Of a DNA stretch of 64,000 bases, positions 36,113 to 46,814 are shown one piece after another (the first letter of the stretch is position 1; every line of letters starts with the position of its first letter). This stretch comes from Globodera rostochiensis. Taxonomy: Eukaryota > Nematoda > Chromadorea > Rhabditida > Heteroderidae. A model generated the notes under the pieces. That model ran no database searches and was not told where the DNA came from. It saw nothing but the letters and a program-made list of their open reading frames with translations. Location: NCBI GenBank assembly GCA_018350325.1, contig JAEVLN010000004.1:310001-374000 (forward strand), in the 5' to 3' direction. The translations under genes and the position numbers were made by a program.

Positions 36113-36356
36113 CGAACAGTTCGAGCAGTAGCAGTACTTCAACGAGTTGGCTAATGTGTTGATGTGTGGCATTGATCAAACAATTGAAGAAGGGGATAAA
36201 GCCGCCAGAGCGCAGACGAACGTCGCACCTGCTCAGATCATTGCGTTGGCCAAAAAGTTGAAAGCCAACTACGAAAGAGTCCGCGCGCGGTACGCTAAGC
36301 TTGAAGCAAAGCAAGATCAACTGCTGCTGCAGTTAGAAGGAAAACGCAAAAATTGA

Positions 36357-37106
36357 GTCGCGTACGATTGCTTGCGTACGCGACTGGAACGGGACAAAGA
36401 TCCAATATCATTCACTGATACCTAACTAGAGGCCGGATCGATTTGCACCAAAAAAAAAGGCCAAAAATGCCGAAATATGCAACAAAAAATGGCACTTTTA
36501 GTAGATTATTTGCTTATACTTAATTTTTTTTTCCTTATTTTAACGACTATTTACGTAGATAAAAGTCTTTTTCGCATATTATTTTAATATTTTGGATCGT
36601 TGAATAAATTTGAAGTTCTGGTATTTTAACCGCCCGCGGTGATTTCGTCAGTGATTGGTTTTGGCAGTGAAAAAGTGGGTTTAAAAAAATTTAGGATACT
36701 TTTGTAAATAAGAAAATTAAAAATGCGAAATTTAACATAAGGCCTTGTCACTATCAATTTAATTGGCACGTGACCGGGACTTTTGGGGAATTTTTCACAC
36801 CTAGGTACCTATTTTTGCTTATGAATCCGGTTTTTGCTACCTATTTTGGCACTTTTTTCTCACCTAATTTAGTAGTTGCTTAGTATTTTGATATTTTCTA
36901 ACCTAAAAATCCTGACATTACAGTGTTTTTTGGTGCGAAGATTTCATTTTGGAGTAAATCTTATTGTATGATAACATTTATTCCTTCGCCATACGCTTGT
37001 GATCGAAATGGTGGAAGTTACAAGCACAAAAATATGTTCAGAAAACAATTAGAGATGCACAATTTTGCACAAACTAAACTGAAGATGGGGCGGTCTTGGT
37101 CCGACT
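36357..37106. other. Intergenic, AT-rich
   Basis: No gene. 36770-36900 contains short repeats of CACCTAGGTACCTATTTTTG and CCTATTTTGGCAC resembling the nested hAT element at 25.3 kb. Confidence 0.4.
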
Positions 37107-37771
37107 TCAGTAGACGGAAAGCATCGATGGATTAACTTCACGCACTGAACGATTAAGAGGCTTTGGCGGTAGCACAGATTGCGCCTGGGCACTCATCCTT
37201 AGCTTCTCGGAGTCGTCAGCCAACGCTTGCAGCAGCCGCTCGCGTTGCTTTTGGCGCCTTGGTTTGTAGTACAAAAAGTAGAACGCTACCTGAAAATGTA
37301 AAAAAAAAAAAACATTTTTGAGTTAAAGAAAAATCTTTCCACTCTTCAAGCCTCAAAAATAGTGTGACATGAGACCGGGACTTTCGGGAAAAATCCGGGA
37401 CCTGAAAACCAGGAAATCCCTTTCCCGTGCCGTGCCACCCTACTCAACTACTGCTACCGAAAAAAGAATGGCGAGCTACCTGAAAATCCTAAGAAATAAA
37501 AACATTTTTGAGTTAAAGAAAAATCTTTCCCCTCTCCCAGCCCCAAAAATAGGGTGGCACGAGACCGGGACCTGAAAAATTAAGAAATCCCGTCCCGGTG
37601 CCGTGCCGTGCCACCCTACTCAACTACTACTACCGAGAAAAGGATGGCGAGCATTGCGCACAATAAGGGCAAAACAAGAACGAAGATGATCAAAGGTACG
37701 TTAACCGACGTAGAACGGTCCTCGTCGAAGTTTGACGTGTAATTATTGCCCGACAAATAATCACCGGCCAT
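37107..37771 (-). CDS. Small single-pass membrane protein
   Basis: Minus-strand exons 37771-37634 and 37289-37107 join in phase 0 to 106 residues (stop at 37107-37109). Residues about 25-54 are one long hydrophobic segment (VPLIIFVLVLPLLCAMLAIL and on across the splice to VAFYFLYY), then KPRRQKQRERLL and a polar tail. The N-terminal 24 residues are acidic and carry NYTSN, a possible glycosylation site. By the positive-inside rule the N-terminus faces outside and the basic tail the cytosol. No family recognised. The intron contains a tandem duplication of about 165 bp that copies parts of both splice sites together with a MITE. Confidence 0.65.
37290..37633. repeat. Tandem duplication with MITE copies in intron
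   Basis: Two units (about 37290-37455 and 37476-37633) share aaaacatttttgagttaaag, aaaaatctttcc, GAGACCGGGA and GTGCCACCCTACTCAACTAC. Each contains a short MITE (about 37360-37440, 37550-37617) with inverted ends near GTGGCAC/GTGCCAC. Confidence 0.65.
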
Positions 37772-38905
37772 CGTTTTTTTAAAGCTGAAAATGAAAGCCA
37801 AAATGTGTACACATATTAAATTTTTTTTAACTTTTCAAAAACGAACAATTATAAAAAAAAACATTTAAATAAAAATCAAAGGTTCTATCAAAAACGTTCA
37901 TATATATATATATATGTGAGGGTTTTAATCCTATTTCTCTCCACCGACAATTTTCCTCAACATTTGGGGATTGGAAATTGCTACCATGGATTTCCGAAAA
38001 AATTTGATAATGAGCAAAATACTGTTACATTTTGGACATTTTTAAACGAAAATTACAAAAAAAAAAAATGCTTTAAATTAACAAATTTGGCCATCTGTCT
38101 AAAGATTATTCAAAATTTAAACAAAAATTCTTCAAAAAGCTCCAGAAATCTCAAATAAAGGACAAAAAAGGACGTGTACACTAAAAAAGGACAAATCTTT
38201 AAAAAAAGTACAGATGGCACCCCTGTATATAGTCGAGAAAAGAAATGTAACAAAAAAGTGTCGTCCGCCTCGGTAAATATCGGTCATAGCAGCCAGAGCC
38301 AAAATCGAACAAAAAATATACCAATCGACTCCTCTCGGTCTGCAATGTAAGAATCCGAAAAATTTAGTTAGGCAACCATTCCCTGAAGAGTTACAGACCT
38401 CGGGACTGAAGTGTCTTTTGACTGGGGACTCAGTTGTTTACTGATTAAAAAATAGGAAAAATCAGCTTTCAAAATTAGGAATTAGTTGATAGAAAATCAA
38501 AATTGAGAATTTAAATCCGTTTTTGAACCGGTTTAAAATTTTGAAAATTAAGGAAAAACTTGAGAATTAAGGAAAAACGCCTTTTAAGTCAACCAAAGCC
38601 CGATAGGGGGAAAAGTTGGACAGTAAGGTGGAAAATAGCAGCCAAAGTACCGCACACTCGACTACGGCGGCCAGTAGGTAACGATCGGCGCCAAAACGAT
38701 CGGACCCGGTTCCGTTCCGTACCGTATTCCGTAAAATTCCGTATATTTTTTTTTGTTTTGTCGCATTTAAAAGGTCATTTTGCGACAGAAAAAAAATTCA
38801 GGGCTGGACGTCATGACGTATTACGCTTACGCCGTACCGTAGCATTTCTAAAAAATTACGCGTGACGGGGACTCAGGGGCCGGTGACGTCCAGTCCTGGA
38901 TACAA
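37772..38905. other. Intergenic, AT-rich, with a palindromic MITE
   Basis: 38795-38900 is a hairpin: CAGGGCTGGACGTCATGACG on the left and GGTGACGTCCAGTCCTG on the right. No gene evidence otherwise. An (AT) run lies at 37900-37915. Confidence 0.45.
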
Positions 38906-38919
38906 TCCAGCAGAAAGAG

Positions 38920-39345
38920 AGAGAGAGAGAGAGGGCATCAGACGGCGAGAGTAATTTGGACATCAACGCACCCTATCAAAAAATTGTTTTACTTTTTCTA
39001 TAAGAAATCATCAATTGTACTATGCCTTGAACCACAAGCCGAAAGGTATTAACTGGTCGGGGGATCTTTGTGTATAATTTTTGGAACTGTCCGGCCGAAG
39101 GGTTGGACTTAAGTTCAATGCTTTATGTTTCCTTTATACAACAATAGTCTTTCCTAATTGCAAAAAGTCATTTTAACATTTCACATAAACAATTAGTTTT
39201 TTTACACATTGGACTAATTTGTAAGTCGAATTGGACAAGTTTCTTAACGAAATCGTCAGAATTTTCATTTTTTCTTCTTACCGCGCCTATCGGTACCGCT
39301 GGTCCCCTCCCCTCTAACCCCCCCCCCCTAATAAAAACAGCCAAA
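38920..39345 (+). repeat. Dispersed family R1, copy 3
   Basis: Full copy with GAGA tract, CAGACGGCGAGAGTAATTTG, the CAACGCACCCTATC block, ggttggacttaag, and the 3' part CGCGCCTATCGGTACCGCTG then cctaataaaa. Confidence 0.7.
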
Positions 39346-39892
39346 TTTTCCGAGTTTTTTAACCAAAAATTAAAATTTTCTGATAAAAAATGTTCTTGGC
39401 ACGAGAAGTCTCGGATTTTTTTGAGTCTTAAGTTTTATCTCGAGAAAAACCAGGCTTTTTACAAATACAACGAATTTTATTAATTAACAGCGAATTTTAT
39501 GCCTGTCCCTAACTTGGCTTAACCTGGCCCGACAGAAATAATAATTACATAAAATTGAGACGAATTTGCAGTTGGAAGACATTTTATTTATTATTACTAA
39601 TATTAAAAGTCAACAATTTTATTACATAATTTATTTGCTTACTAATATAATCAGCTGAAAACGGATTAAAATGGGCATTCGTCCGCACAAAGATTAAAAT
39701 AATTAATGTAAAATCGGCCAATTTCATAAAATTTGCTGACTAATGGCACTTTTTCAAATCGTCACCAAATAAATTAGTAAACAAAAAATATTAATATAAA
39801 ATGGGGCGCATTTTTGCATTTTGTTCATTGAAAGACAGCGACTACTAATTAATTCCTTTTTAATTTCAATTAATCTTAAATTGTTTAACAAA

Positions 39893-40539
39893 ATGAACAA
39901 ATTTGCCGCCAAAATTTCATTCATCGTCGCCATGTTGGCATTTTGTGCCGTTGTCTCCGGAGAAACGAATGGCGAACGACCAGTGCAAGCAGCGGAATTG
40001 TCGGAGGTGGAAGTGATGTAAGCTTTTTCAAATTAAAAGCATTGATCATAAGTAGAGACCGGAATTTTGAAAAAACCTGGACCCGATTTGGCTGCTTTTG
40101 GACAGTCTGACACCTTTCTGAATATTGCATAAATTTACTAATCGAAGATTTTTCGAGAATCTCGTCTCGAGATCTCGCTCGAAGCTCAAGTCCGGGCTCT
40201 AATAATTACCGATCTGAGTGTACATTTTGAGTTAGAGGATGCAAAAAAGTTTTTTCCGAATTTTTAGTTGGGGAAAAAGCTGGGGGTAGGGGATGGATGC
40301 TAAAGAATACCGTACCCTATATACTGTTTTAATTACCCACCCCACTCTGTAATAATTACCACTCTAGGGAGGGGATTGAAATAATTACCCATGGGTAATT
40401 AGTATATATATACGGTATGTCCTGCAAATTTGTGCCTTTTTTTAGCGACCCGGTGGCGCATCTTCGGGCGGCACGTGGCTGCACCATTACGTACTGCTTC
40501 GATAAATGTCCCGGCCGATCGCACCCAAACCCGTGCTGA
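39893..40539 (+). CDS. Small secreted four-cysteine peptide (left copy)
   Basis: Exon 39893-40017 carries a signal peptide (MNKFAAKISFIVAMLAFCAV, cleavage expected after about residue 23) and an acidic spacer (QAAELSEVEV). A GT..AG intron of 428 bp leads in phase to exon 40446-40539, ending at TGA 40537-40539. The 72-residue product ends RGCTITYCFDKCPGRSHPNP plus a final Cys: four cysteines (C-x4-C-x3-C-x8-C) within 19 residues, suited to two disulphides. The layout of signal, acidic pro-region and short Cys-rich tail, with a basic R-x-x-x-R before the first Cys, is that of a processed secreted peptide. No family recognised; function unknown. A different reading frame of exon 2 runs on to 40612, but splice phase favours this one. 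Confidence 0.68.
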
Positions 40540-40752
40540 ATGGGCAACACAACAAAGTCTAAGAAAAGGACAGCTGCTCGATCGGAAGCAATTCACAAAA
40601 GCAAAAGCATAACAATTCGAACTTCAAATTAAACATTAATATGTGTAGAAGCTGCCAAGAAAAATTTTCTGAAAAAGTACATTAACGTCAACACAAATTT
40701 GGTGTCCAAAAAAGTACATTAACAAAAAATTGATACATAACCTTCTAAATGA

Positions 40753-41430
40753 AAGAAAGGTGCTTCCGGGGGGTTTCCGGGCGGTTTTCGAGGTCGTATA
40801 TTTAGCTTTTCGAAATTTTTAAAATTGTTTATTTGAGGAGCGCTACAATGAATTTTATAAATGTTAAATTTCATAAAAATTTTGGAACATTTTATTCTTT
40901 GAGAATAGTGCACTAAAAGCGAGAGAGAGAGCGGCAGAAGGCGAGAGTAATTTGGACATCAACGCACCCTATCGAAAAAATGTTTTAGTTTTTCCATAAG
41001 AAAGCAACAATTTCCGATATGTTGAACCACAAGTACAAAGGGGTACCAAGTGGGCGGTGTATCGTTGTGTCAATTTTTGTAACTGTCTGGCCATACGGTT
41101 CGACTTAAAAACCGGGTTCAAAATAAAGTTTCTAATTTTATTTATTGAATTTTTTAAATTTTTAAAATGCGAAACAATGGCAACGAATTCAATATATGTT
41201 ATGCGTCATTGCACATTTCAGTCATTTATATTGTGCCATCAATAGAAATTCGACTTAAAAACCGGGTTCAAAATAAAGTTTCTAATTTTATTTATTGAAT
41301 TTAAATTTTTAAAATGCGGCCAACGAATTCTATATATGTTATGCGTCATTGCACATTTCAGTCATTTATATTGTGCCATCAATAGAAATAAGGCCGGAAT
41401 CCAAAAATAACCAATTTTACACAAATATAT
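40753..41430. other. Spacer start: R1 copy 4 and a 150-bp tandem duplication
   Basis: 40909-41110 is an R1 copy (GAGAGAGAGCGGCAGAAGGC, CAACGCACCCTATCG, ggttcgacttaa). Then 41097-41250 and 41248-41395 are direct repeats (CGACTTAAAAACCGGGTTCA ... tgcgtcattgcacatttcag). No gene. Confidence 0.6.
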
Positions 41431-41434
41431 AGTT

Positions 41435-41940
41435 GTTTTGTGTCCCCCCCCCCGCCCGCCTCCGGCGGTCAGTCTGGTCCGTCCCATCCCGTGCCTCTCT
41501 CCTCGGGGCTTGGCCCCCTTTCCTTTTCTGCACAGCGAACGCCGCCGCCCCCCGCCCCGCTGTCTCTGTCGGCTGTCGCCCCTCCGGCGCCGCCGTCCGT
41601 TTTTTGCTCTCCCCAGCAGCAGCACGCCGCTGGCAGCGCTTGTCTCTTTCGTCCGTCTGCTGACCACCGCCAGCCACCACACCAGACAATTCATTTTCAC
41701 ATTCATTCATTCTTCGTTCGTTCGTAAGCGGCGGTCGGTCTCCCCCCCCCCCCACCATTCATTTCGTTTGTCCATTCATTCCCCCCCCACCCCCCATTCT
41801 GAAGCTAATTGGGTCATCAACTCACTCATTCACCCACGCCCCATTTGATCAGTTCACCTTAATTACCCCCTTCAATCCCTCCCTGTCCTCCATTCATTAC
41901 AAATAAAATATTCTCTTTTAAATACTTTTTTATCCCCGTT
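41435..41940. other. C-rich stretch, no supported gene
   Basis: Pyrimidine-rich on the plus strand with overlapping long frames in several phases, as expected from base composition. It could be a promoter or 5' UTR region; no element is recognised. Confidence 0.35.
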
Positions 41941-41957
41941 CTCACCTTTCTTAGGGT

Positions 41958-42335
41958 AACAGATCGGATGCGATGATGGGTTGGCTGATCGGATGCGATG
42001 ATGGGTTGGCTGATGGGTTGGCTGATCGGATGCGATGATGGGTTGGCTGATGGGTTGGCTGATCGGATGCGATGATGGGTTGGCTGATCGGATGCGATGA
42101 TGGGTTGGCTGATCGGATGCGATGATGGGTTGGCTGATCGGATGCGATGATGGGTTGGCTGATGGGTTGGCTGATCGGATGCGATGATGGGTTGGCTGAT
42201 GGGTTGGCTGATCGGATGCGATGATGGGTTGGCTGATCGGATGCGATGATGGGTTGGCTGATCGGATGCGATGATGGGTTGGCTGATCGGATGCGATGAT
42301 GGGTTGGCTGATCGGATGCTATGATGGGTTGGGGA
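41958..42335. repeat. Minisatellite, 25-bp unit with 12-bp inserts
   Basis: About 13 units of GATCGGATGCGATGATGGGT plus TGGCT, some followed by an extra gatgggttggct. Confidence 0.92.
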
Positions 42336-42655
42336 AGGAAAAATGTAAGAAAAAAGTGATGAGAATTAAATTAACATTTTGTCTTTCGTCATTATTAAAC
42401 CCTGAGGACTTTCGGAAATTTTTCAGTCTTTTCCCATCCTTCAAATTGTGTACCCGCACCTCAAAAAACCAAAAAAACAAAACATTGTCACGGTCAAATA
42501 TTGTACCCGGAGGACTGTGACCAAAACATGCCCTAAAAAGTGCGAATAAACTGATCAAAACCAATCATTGGATATGGCGACAAAATTAGAGCATCAGTGT
42601 GGCATTTGAAGAAGCCAATTGTTGGAATTGCCGGCTGCGTTTTGGTCGCGATTGA
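42336..42655. other. Stretch without supported gene
   Basis: Unremarkable sequence; no splice-consistent coding region seen. Confidence 0.3.
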
Positions 42656-42659
42656 AATC

Positions 42660-42845
42660 AGTTTCGGGGGTGGGGGGGGCTAATTGACTTTCGGGGGTGG
42701 GGGGGGGGGCTAATTGACTTTCGGGGGGGGGGGGCTAATTGACTTTCGGGGGGGGGGGCTAATTGACTTTCGGGGGGGGGGGCTAATTGACTTTCGGGGG
42801 TGGGGAGGGGGCTAATTGACTTTCGGGGGGGGCCTAATTGGCATT
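42660..42845. repeat. Short tandem repeat, unit about 28 bp
   Basis: Seven units of GGGGCTAATTGACTTTCGGG with G-runs of varying length. Confidence 0.9.
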
Positions 42846-43388
42846 TTTGTCAAGAGCTTCCATCCCGCGGTCTGGGACAGTTTGGAGCCGACGTGTTTGA
42901 AACGTTCTAACTTTTTGGTTATTTGACCAAACCAAACAATCTTGGTATCATTCAAACGCGCCATGTCTGTAGATGCTATAATAAAAAAAAGCTAGGCAAT
43001 TCGACTTAAACACAGAAAGCTATGAGGCACCGCGCCAAACTGTCACGAGTTTTCAAACGTTTTAAGCAATAATTTTTTGAGAAAAAGACGACGGTTAGCT
43101 TTCGTTTGATCAAAGGTTCGACAAACGTCCTAATTACTAAGTAATGACTACCTAATTACGCCAAAACGATTGGCGCCAAAACGACCGGATCCGTCCATTC
43201 CGAACGCAAAAAGACATTTTTCAAATTATTTGCACGCATTTTGGAGAGTTCAGTCCCAGTCCCGGTCCCGGCCAACTCTACTTACTTTTTTGGCACGGGC
43301 CGGCGGCGCGGACATTTCACCGCCAAGAGAATTAAGGAAACTTTAATGAATTTTTAAAGTCTTGACAAGACTCATACCGAGTGACAAC

Positions 43389-43473
43389 TAGAGCCCGGAA
43401 TTTTGAAAAATCCTGGACCAGATTTGGAATCCAGAAAAATCCAAGTCTGGATCCAAATCCAGTCCGGGCTCTA
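43389..43473. mobile_element. 85-bp hAT-type MITE
   Basis: Ends TAGAGCCCGGAATTTTG and AGTCCGGGCTCTA; flanks GTGACAAC (43381-43388) and GTGATAAC (43474-43481) differ by one base. Confidence 0.65.
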
Positions 43474-43589
43474 GTGATAACAGCATTGATCAGGCGGCAC
43501 AAGCGTTGATGCGCATGTACAGCAACAAGACAATGAGTTTTATAACAAAACAAAAACAAAAAAAGTGTGAAAAAGCCCTATAATTTTAT

Positions 43590-43800
43590 ACAAAAATAGT
43601 CTAAACTAGAGTACGACCAAACAAATAATTGTACAAAAAAACCCAAATATTTGTACAAAAAATTGGACCCAAAAATTTTTGTTTTTGTTTGTTTGGTCAA
43701 ATTGGGGCTCAACCCAAAAAAAACCAAAACCCAAAAAAACCCAAAAAATTTTGTACAAATATTTGTTTGGTCCAACGTATTTTTTGTACAAATTTTTTGG
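43590..43800. repeat. Palindromic repeat with TTTTGTACAAATATTTGTTT
   Basis: Inverted copies of GACCAAACAAATA..GTACAAAA around a centre with cccaaaaaaaacc text; the same block recurs at 44600-44785 in the same orientation. Also low-complexity, so part of the similarity may be compositional. Confidence 0.5.
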
Positions 43801-43888
43801 GTATTGCCCGGTTGAATTTACACCCCCTAAAGATAGGATAGCATCATTGAGTGATTTTCAATCTTTTTAACAAGAATCATTCTGAGTA

Positions 43889-43966
43889 ATTGATGGCTTA
43901 GTGGTTGTCTTTCCGGTAACTCTTACGTTATGTGTTGGGATCGAACCTGCCTTAGTGCAAGCACTA
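43889..43966 (+). other. tRNA-like A/B-box segment
   Basis: GATGGCTTAGTGGTTGTC fits an A box and GTTGGGATCGAACCTGC a B box with near-normal spacing. No acceptor stem can be formed with confidence, so a SINE head or decayed tRNA is likelier than a working tRNA. Confidence 0.35.
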
Positions 43967-44906
43967 TTTATCATTTTTCCTCTGCTCAAATACGCTTCCC
44001 CCCATTAGTAAATTTTAAAGTAAATTTTCGAATATTTTTTAATTACAATGGCAAAAAAAGTATTTTTGAAAGAATCAACATATTTTTCTGAATTTTTTGG
44101 TTTAATTTTGTAACAAAGACTTGATTTCTGCAAAAATTTTCTGGCGCGCCAGCGGACCTCTCCCATTCCTAAAAAACTTCAAAAAAAAAGTAATGTAATT
44201 TTAAAATTTTGTTACAAATCCCTTAACAAATTGAGTCAAAAATTCAAAATTTTCTTGGCGCCGCCTATCGGCACCGCCGACCGCCACCCCCTAATAAAGC
44301 AGAATTCGCAAAAATAAATTGGATTTCTGAAAATTCAAAAATCGGCAAATTATCGAAATTTTACACACTTTTCTTAACACTAAAAAAGTTTGGCATTAAA
44401 TTCATATATTTACACACCTAAAAATATTCCTGATTTTTTTCTGATTTTTCAGCCGGTATTCCTGATTTTTGGGTTTGACATGTGGTACCCTGATATTAAT
44501 TTTTCATGAATTTGTGGTGACTGGTCAGAAAATGCGTTGAATAAAATTTTATTAAAAAATTTAAAAAAAAAAATCGGTAATTTGGGCATTTTATTACGTC
44601 TTCTAAAATTTTTTGGGTTTTGTACAAAATTTTGGGTTTTTCAACCCAAAAAAAACCAAAACCCAAAAAAACCCAAAAAATTTTGTACAAATATTTGTTT
44701 GGTTAAATTGGAGCGCAACCCAAAAAAAACCAAAAAACAAAAAATGACCAAAACTTTTGTACAAATATTTGTTTGGTCTGAGTTTCCGTTCTCTAGTCTA
44801 AACAAAATTGAATACATATTGGTTAAGGCAAATGCATTTTTTTTTCACAAATTTGAATTTAAATTTTTAATTTAGACAACATTCAAATCATCTGTTTTCT
44901 GTTCAG

Positions 44907-45176
44907 AACAAAAACGTGCCGAAGGCAAACACAAGACATACTGAAAATTGTTTGAAATATGAATTTTGTAAAATCCACCACTTTACCAAGAAGTTTCGGC
45001 ACTACAACAGTGAGGCCAATACCAATACTTCGGCCATCATCATCAACATCCAGCGGTTCTCTGAACTCAAAATATGCAAGCGTTGTTGTCACCGCCGACG
45101 GCATCGGCTTAAAATGTTTAAATTTAGCCGAGATGCTTTACATTCATTTAAAAAAAAATTTATTTATTGTAGCTAA
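44907..45176 (+). other. Possible exon, frame and strand unresolved
   Basis: A TTCAG acceptor at 44902-44906 opens a frame of 89 codons (ENCLKYEFCKIHHF, ELKICKRCCHRRR) ending at TAA. Two other frames, one of them on the minus strand, are open over nearly the same length and look as plausible. Base composition suggests coding, but I cannot choose. Confidence 0.2.
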
Positions 45177-45198
45177 TTTAATAAACTATAATACCTAA

Positions 45199-45375
45199 TT
45201 AATTTTTATGGCCTACCCCAATTGGTGACTTTGTCGGCACAATGTTTGGACTAATTTGACCGAACAATATGTGACAGTTGCAGGACCAAATGCCACCTTC
45301 TTCTTCAGCCAATGATCGCTCCGCATTTTCGGCACATCGTTCATTAGGGTCATGTAAGCTGCCAGCACGTGCAAT
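45199..45375 (-). other. Possible terminal exon on minus strand
   Basis: Minus frame after a GGCAG acceptor-like site reads LHDPNERCAENAERSL, AEEEGGIWSCNCHILF and then a stop. No partner exon confirmed and no family recognised. Confidence 0.25.
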
Positions 45376-45577
45376 TCTTGACCATCGCCCCCTCACTATT
45401 GCTTAACGGAATTTTCTTTTTGGATTTTGAATGATTTTTGTTAGTTTAAGTAGGTAGATGTCGCTTGAAATTGGGGGTTTTTCAATTGGCTAATATTTTT
45501 ACAAAATAATAATAATAAATAATGTAAAAGAGGCTTCTTGCTAATTTCATTAATTCATGTGTTCCCTTTTTTTCTTA

Positions 45578-45837
45578 TCAATTTCCGGTGAAATTCCATT
45601 GATGCCCCGGGGGACGTTCCAAGTACTTCAAGGAGTGTAAAGTAGGGTTGGTCACAAGACCCCCGACCCCGAGCCCAAAAATGGGGTCGTCCCCGATCCC
45701 CCGACATGGCCAACCCCGGCCTCCCCGACTTTCCCGTCCCGCCCCCGAGGGGTCGGGGACCAACCCTAGTGTAAAGCATAGCATTCGTCACCCCACTCGC
45801 TGCCATGTCGCCCATTTATCCCATGGGCCCAGACGCT
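45578..45837 (-). pseudogene. Possible exon broken by a MITE
   Basis: With the MITE 45643-45768 and one 8-bp copy set aside, the minus strand after an AAAG acceptor reads HGSEWGDECYALHSL then KYLERPPGHQWNFTGN and a stop. The frame is consistent across the insertion point, which suggests a once-intact terminal exon. Family unknown. Confidence 0.35.
45643..45768. mobile_element. 126-bp hAT-type MITE (TAGGGTTGGTC family)
   Basis: Ends TAGGGTTGGTC and GACCAACCCTA, perfect 8-bp duplication GTGTAAAG at 45635-45642 and 45769-45776. Family members at about 50273-50522, 58688-58789 and 62518-62590 (one end). Confidence 0.85.
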
Positions 45838-46015
45838 TTATTATAATAAATAATAATAATAATAATTTAAAATTAATTAACTTTACATTAGACGGAAAAG
45901 CAATGAGGGTAATATTGGTCATCACAACGCACGTTAAATATTTTCGAGAGGGGTCGGCCGGCGGTATGGGACGGGTCCAATCGTAGTTAAGCATAATTTT
46001 TTATGAAAACAGGCT

Positions 46016-46215
46016 TAAGCCCAACCTTACGGTTGGACAGTTCCAAAAATTAGTACACAACGACTGTACCGACCACTTTGCACCCCTTGTGGTTCAACGC
46101 ACCGTAAAATTTCTGATTTCTTATAGAAAAAGTAAAACAATTTTTCGATAGGGTGCGTTGATGTCCAAATTACTCTCGCCGTCTGACGCCCTTTCGCTCT
46201 CCTTTTCACGCACTA
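46016..46215 (-). repeat. Dispersed family R1, copy 5
   Basis: Reverse orientation: TTAAGCCCAACCTTACGGTT at 46015, then ggttcaacgcaccg, GATAGGGTGCGTTGATGTCC and tctcgccgtctgacg, ending at cgcactatttctt. Confidence 0.65.
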
Positions 46216-46274
46216 TTTCTTTGAAGAATACAATGTTACAAAATTTAAATGGAAATGCATAATTAAAGGTTTTT

Positions 46275-46480
46275 TTAAGTCAACCATTTGGTCGGACAGC
46301 TCCGACAACAATGTGTGACGGACCACATTAGTACTAGTGATGCACGAGACCCAAAATTCCCCGATACTCGAGACTCGATACCGACACTTGACCCCGATAC
46401 TCGATACCGAGACTCTCGTGCGCACTAATTAGTACCTTTTGGACTTGTGGTACTCAACGCACCGTCCAATTTCTGATTGA
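46275..46480 (-). repeat. R1 copy 6 with a MITE inside
   Basis: R1 pieces (ttaagtcaaccatttggtcgg; cttgtggtactcaacgcaccg) surround a TCTCG-type palindrome at 46335-46430 (gatgcacgagaccc ... gagactctcgtgcgc). The same combination is present in opposite orientation at 57420-57620, so the composite spread or was duplicated as a unit. Confidence 0.55.
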
Positions 46481-46814
46481 ATGTCATAAGAAGTCAACGT
46501 AAACAGGGTTTGGAAAAACAATGATTTAGATTAAAAAAATAGTTTCGAATTACTTCTAGAAATAAATCAAAAATTGAATAACCGAAAATAACATTACAGT
46601 CATTTAGAAGGTTATGTATCAATTTTCAATTGTTAATGTACTTTTTGGACACCAAATTTGTGTTGACGTTAATGTACTTTTTCAGAAAATTTTTCTTGGC
46701 AGCTTCAACACATATTAATGTTTAATTTGATGTTCGAATTGTTATGCTTTTGCTTTTGTGAAATGCTTCCGACCGAGCAGCTGTCCTTTTCTTAGACTTT
46801 GTTGTGTTGCCCAT

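Larger units (their letters stand above)
30290..36356 (+). pseudogene. Paralogue 2, split by a hAT and a MULE insertion
   Basis: Pieces in the same order as paralogue 1: 30290-30338 (shares the MGKK/MAKK motif; stop at 30317), 30477-30548 (LKKMFKNGANANIKMPQFK, like VLKKRATDIKIASRK), 30633-30729, 30780-30839 (KKIIRKCVDINM, like the KCVDIKM exon), 33918-34036 (MPKFDNALFESREAAAP, like the VRKFDNELYECRKNAAA exon) and 36113-36356 (helical end, stop 36354-36356). A hAT element lies in an intron and a MULE lies inside the last coding part. Removing the MULE at its 9-bp duplication leaves an in-frame TAG at 36129-36131 unless a splice site skips it. With this, the early stop and odd exon lengths I call it a probable pseudogene. 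Confidence 0.6.
38920..40752. repeat. Inverted duplication, left arm
   Basis: Nearly identical, in reverse orientation, to 46601-48948. It starts in an R1 repeat, runs through a peptide gene and ends at ACATAACCTTCTAAATGA. The arms differ by point changes and by a stretch of about 480 bp present only in the right arm (intron of the peptide gene). Confidence 0.85.

Noticed and set aside
40430..40612. Alternative frame of peptide exon 2
   Set aside because: The splice phase from the signal-peptide exon selects the four-cysteine frame, and both duplicated copies preserve it.
41362..41848. Overlapping frames of 76-136 codons on both strands
   Set aside because: C-rich composition with few AT-rich stop codons explains them; no consistent splice structure.
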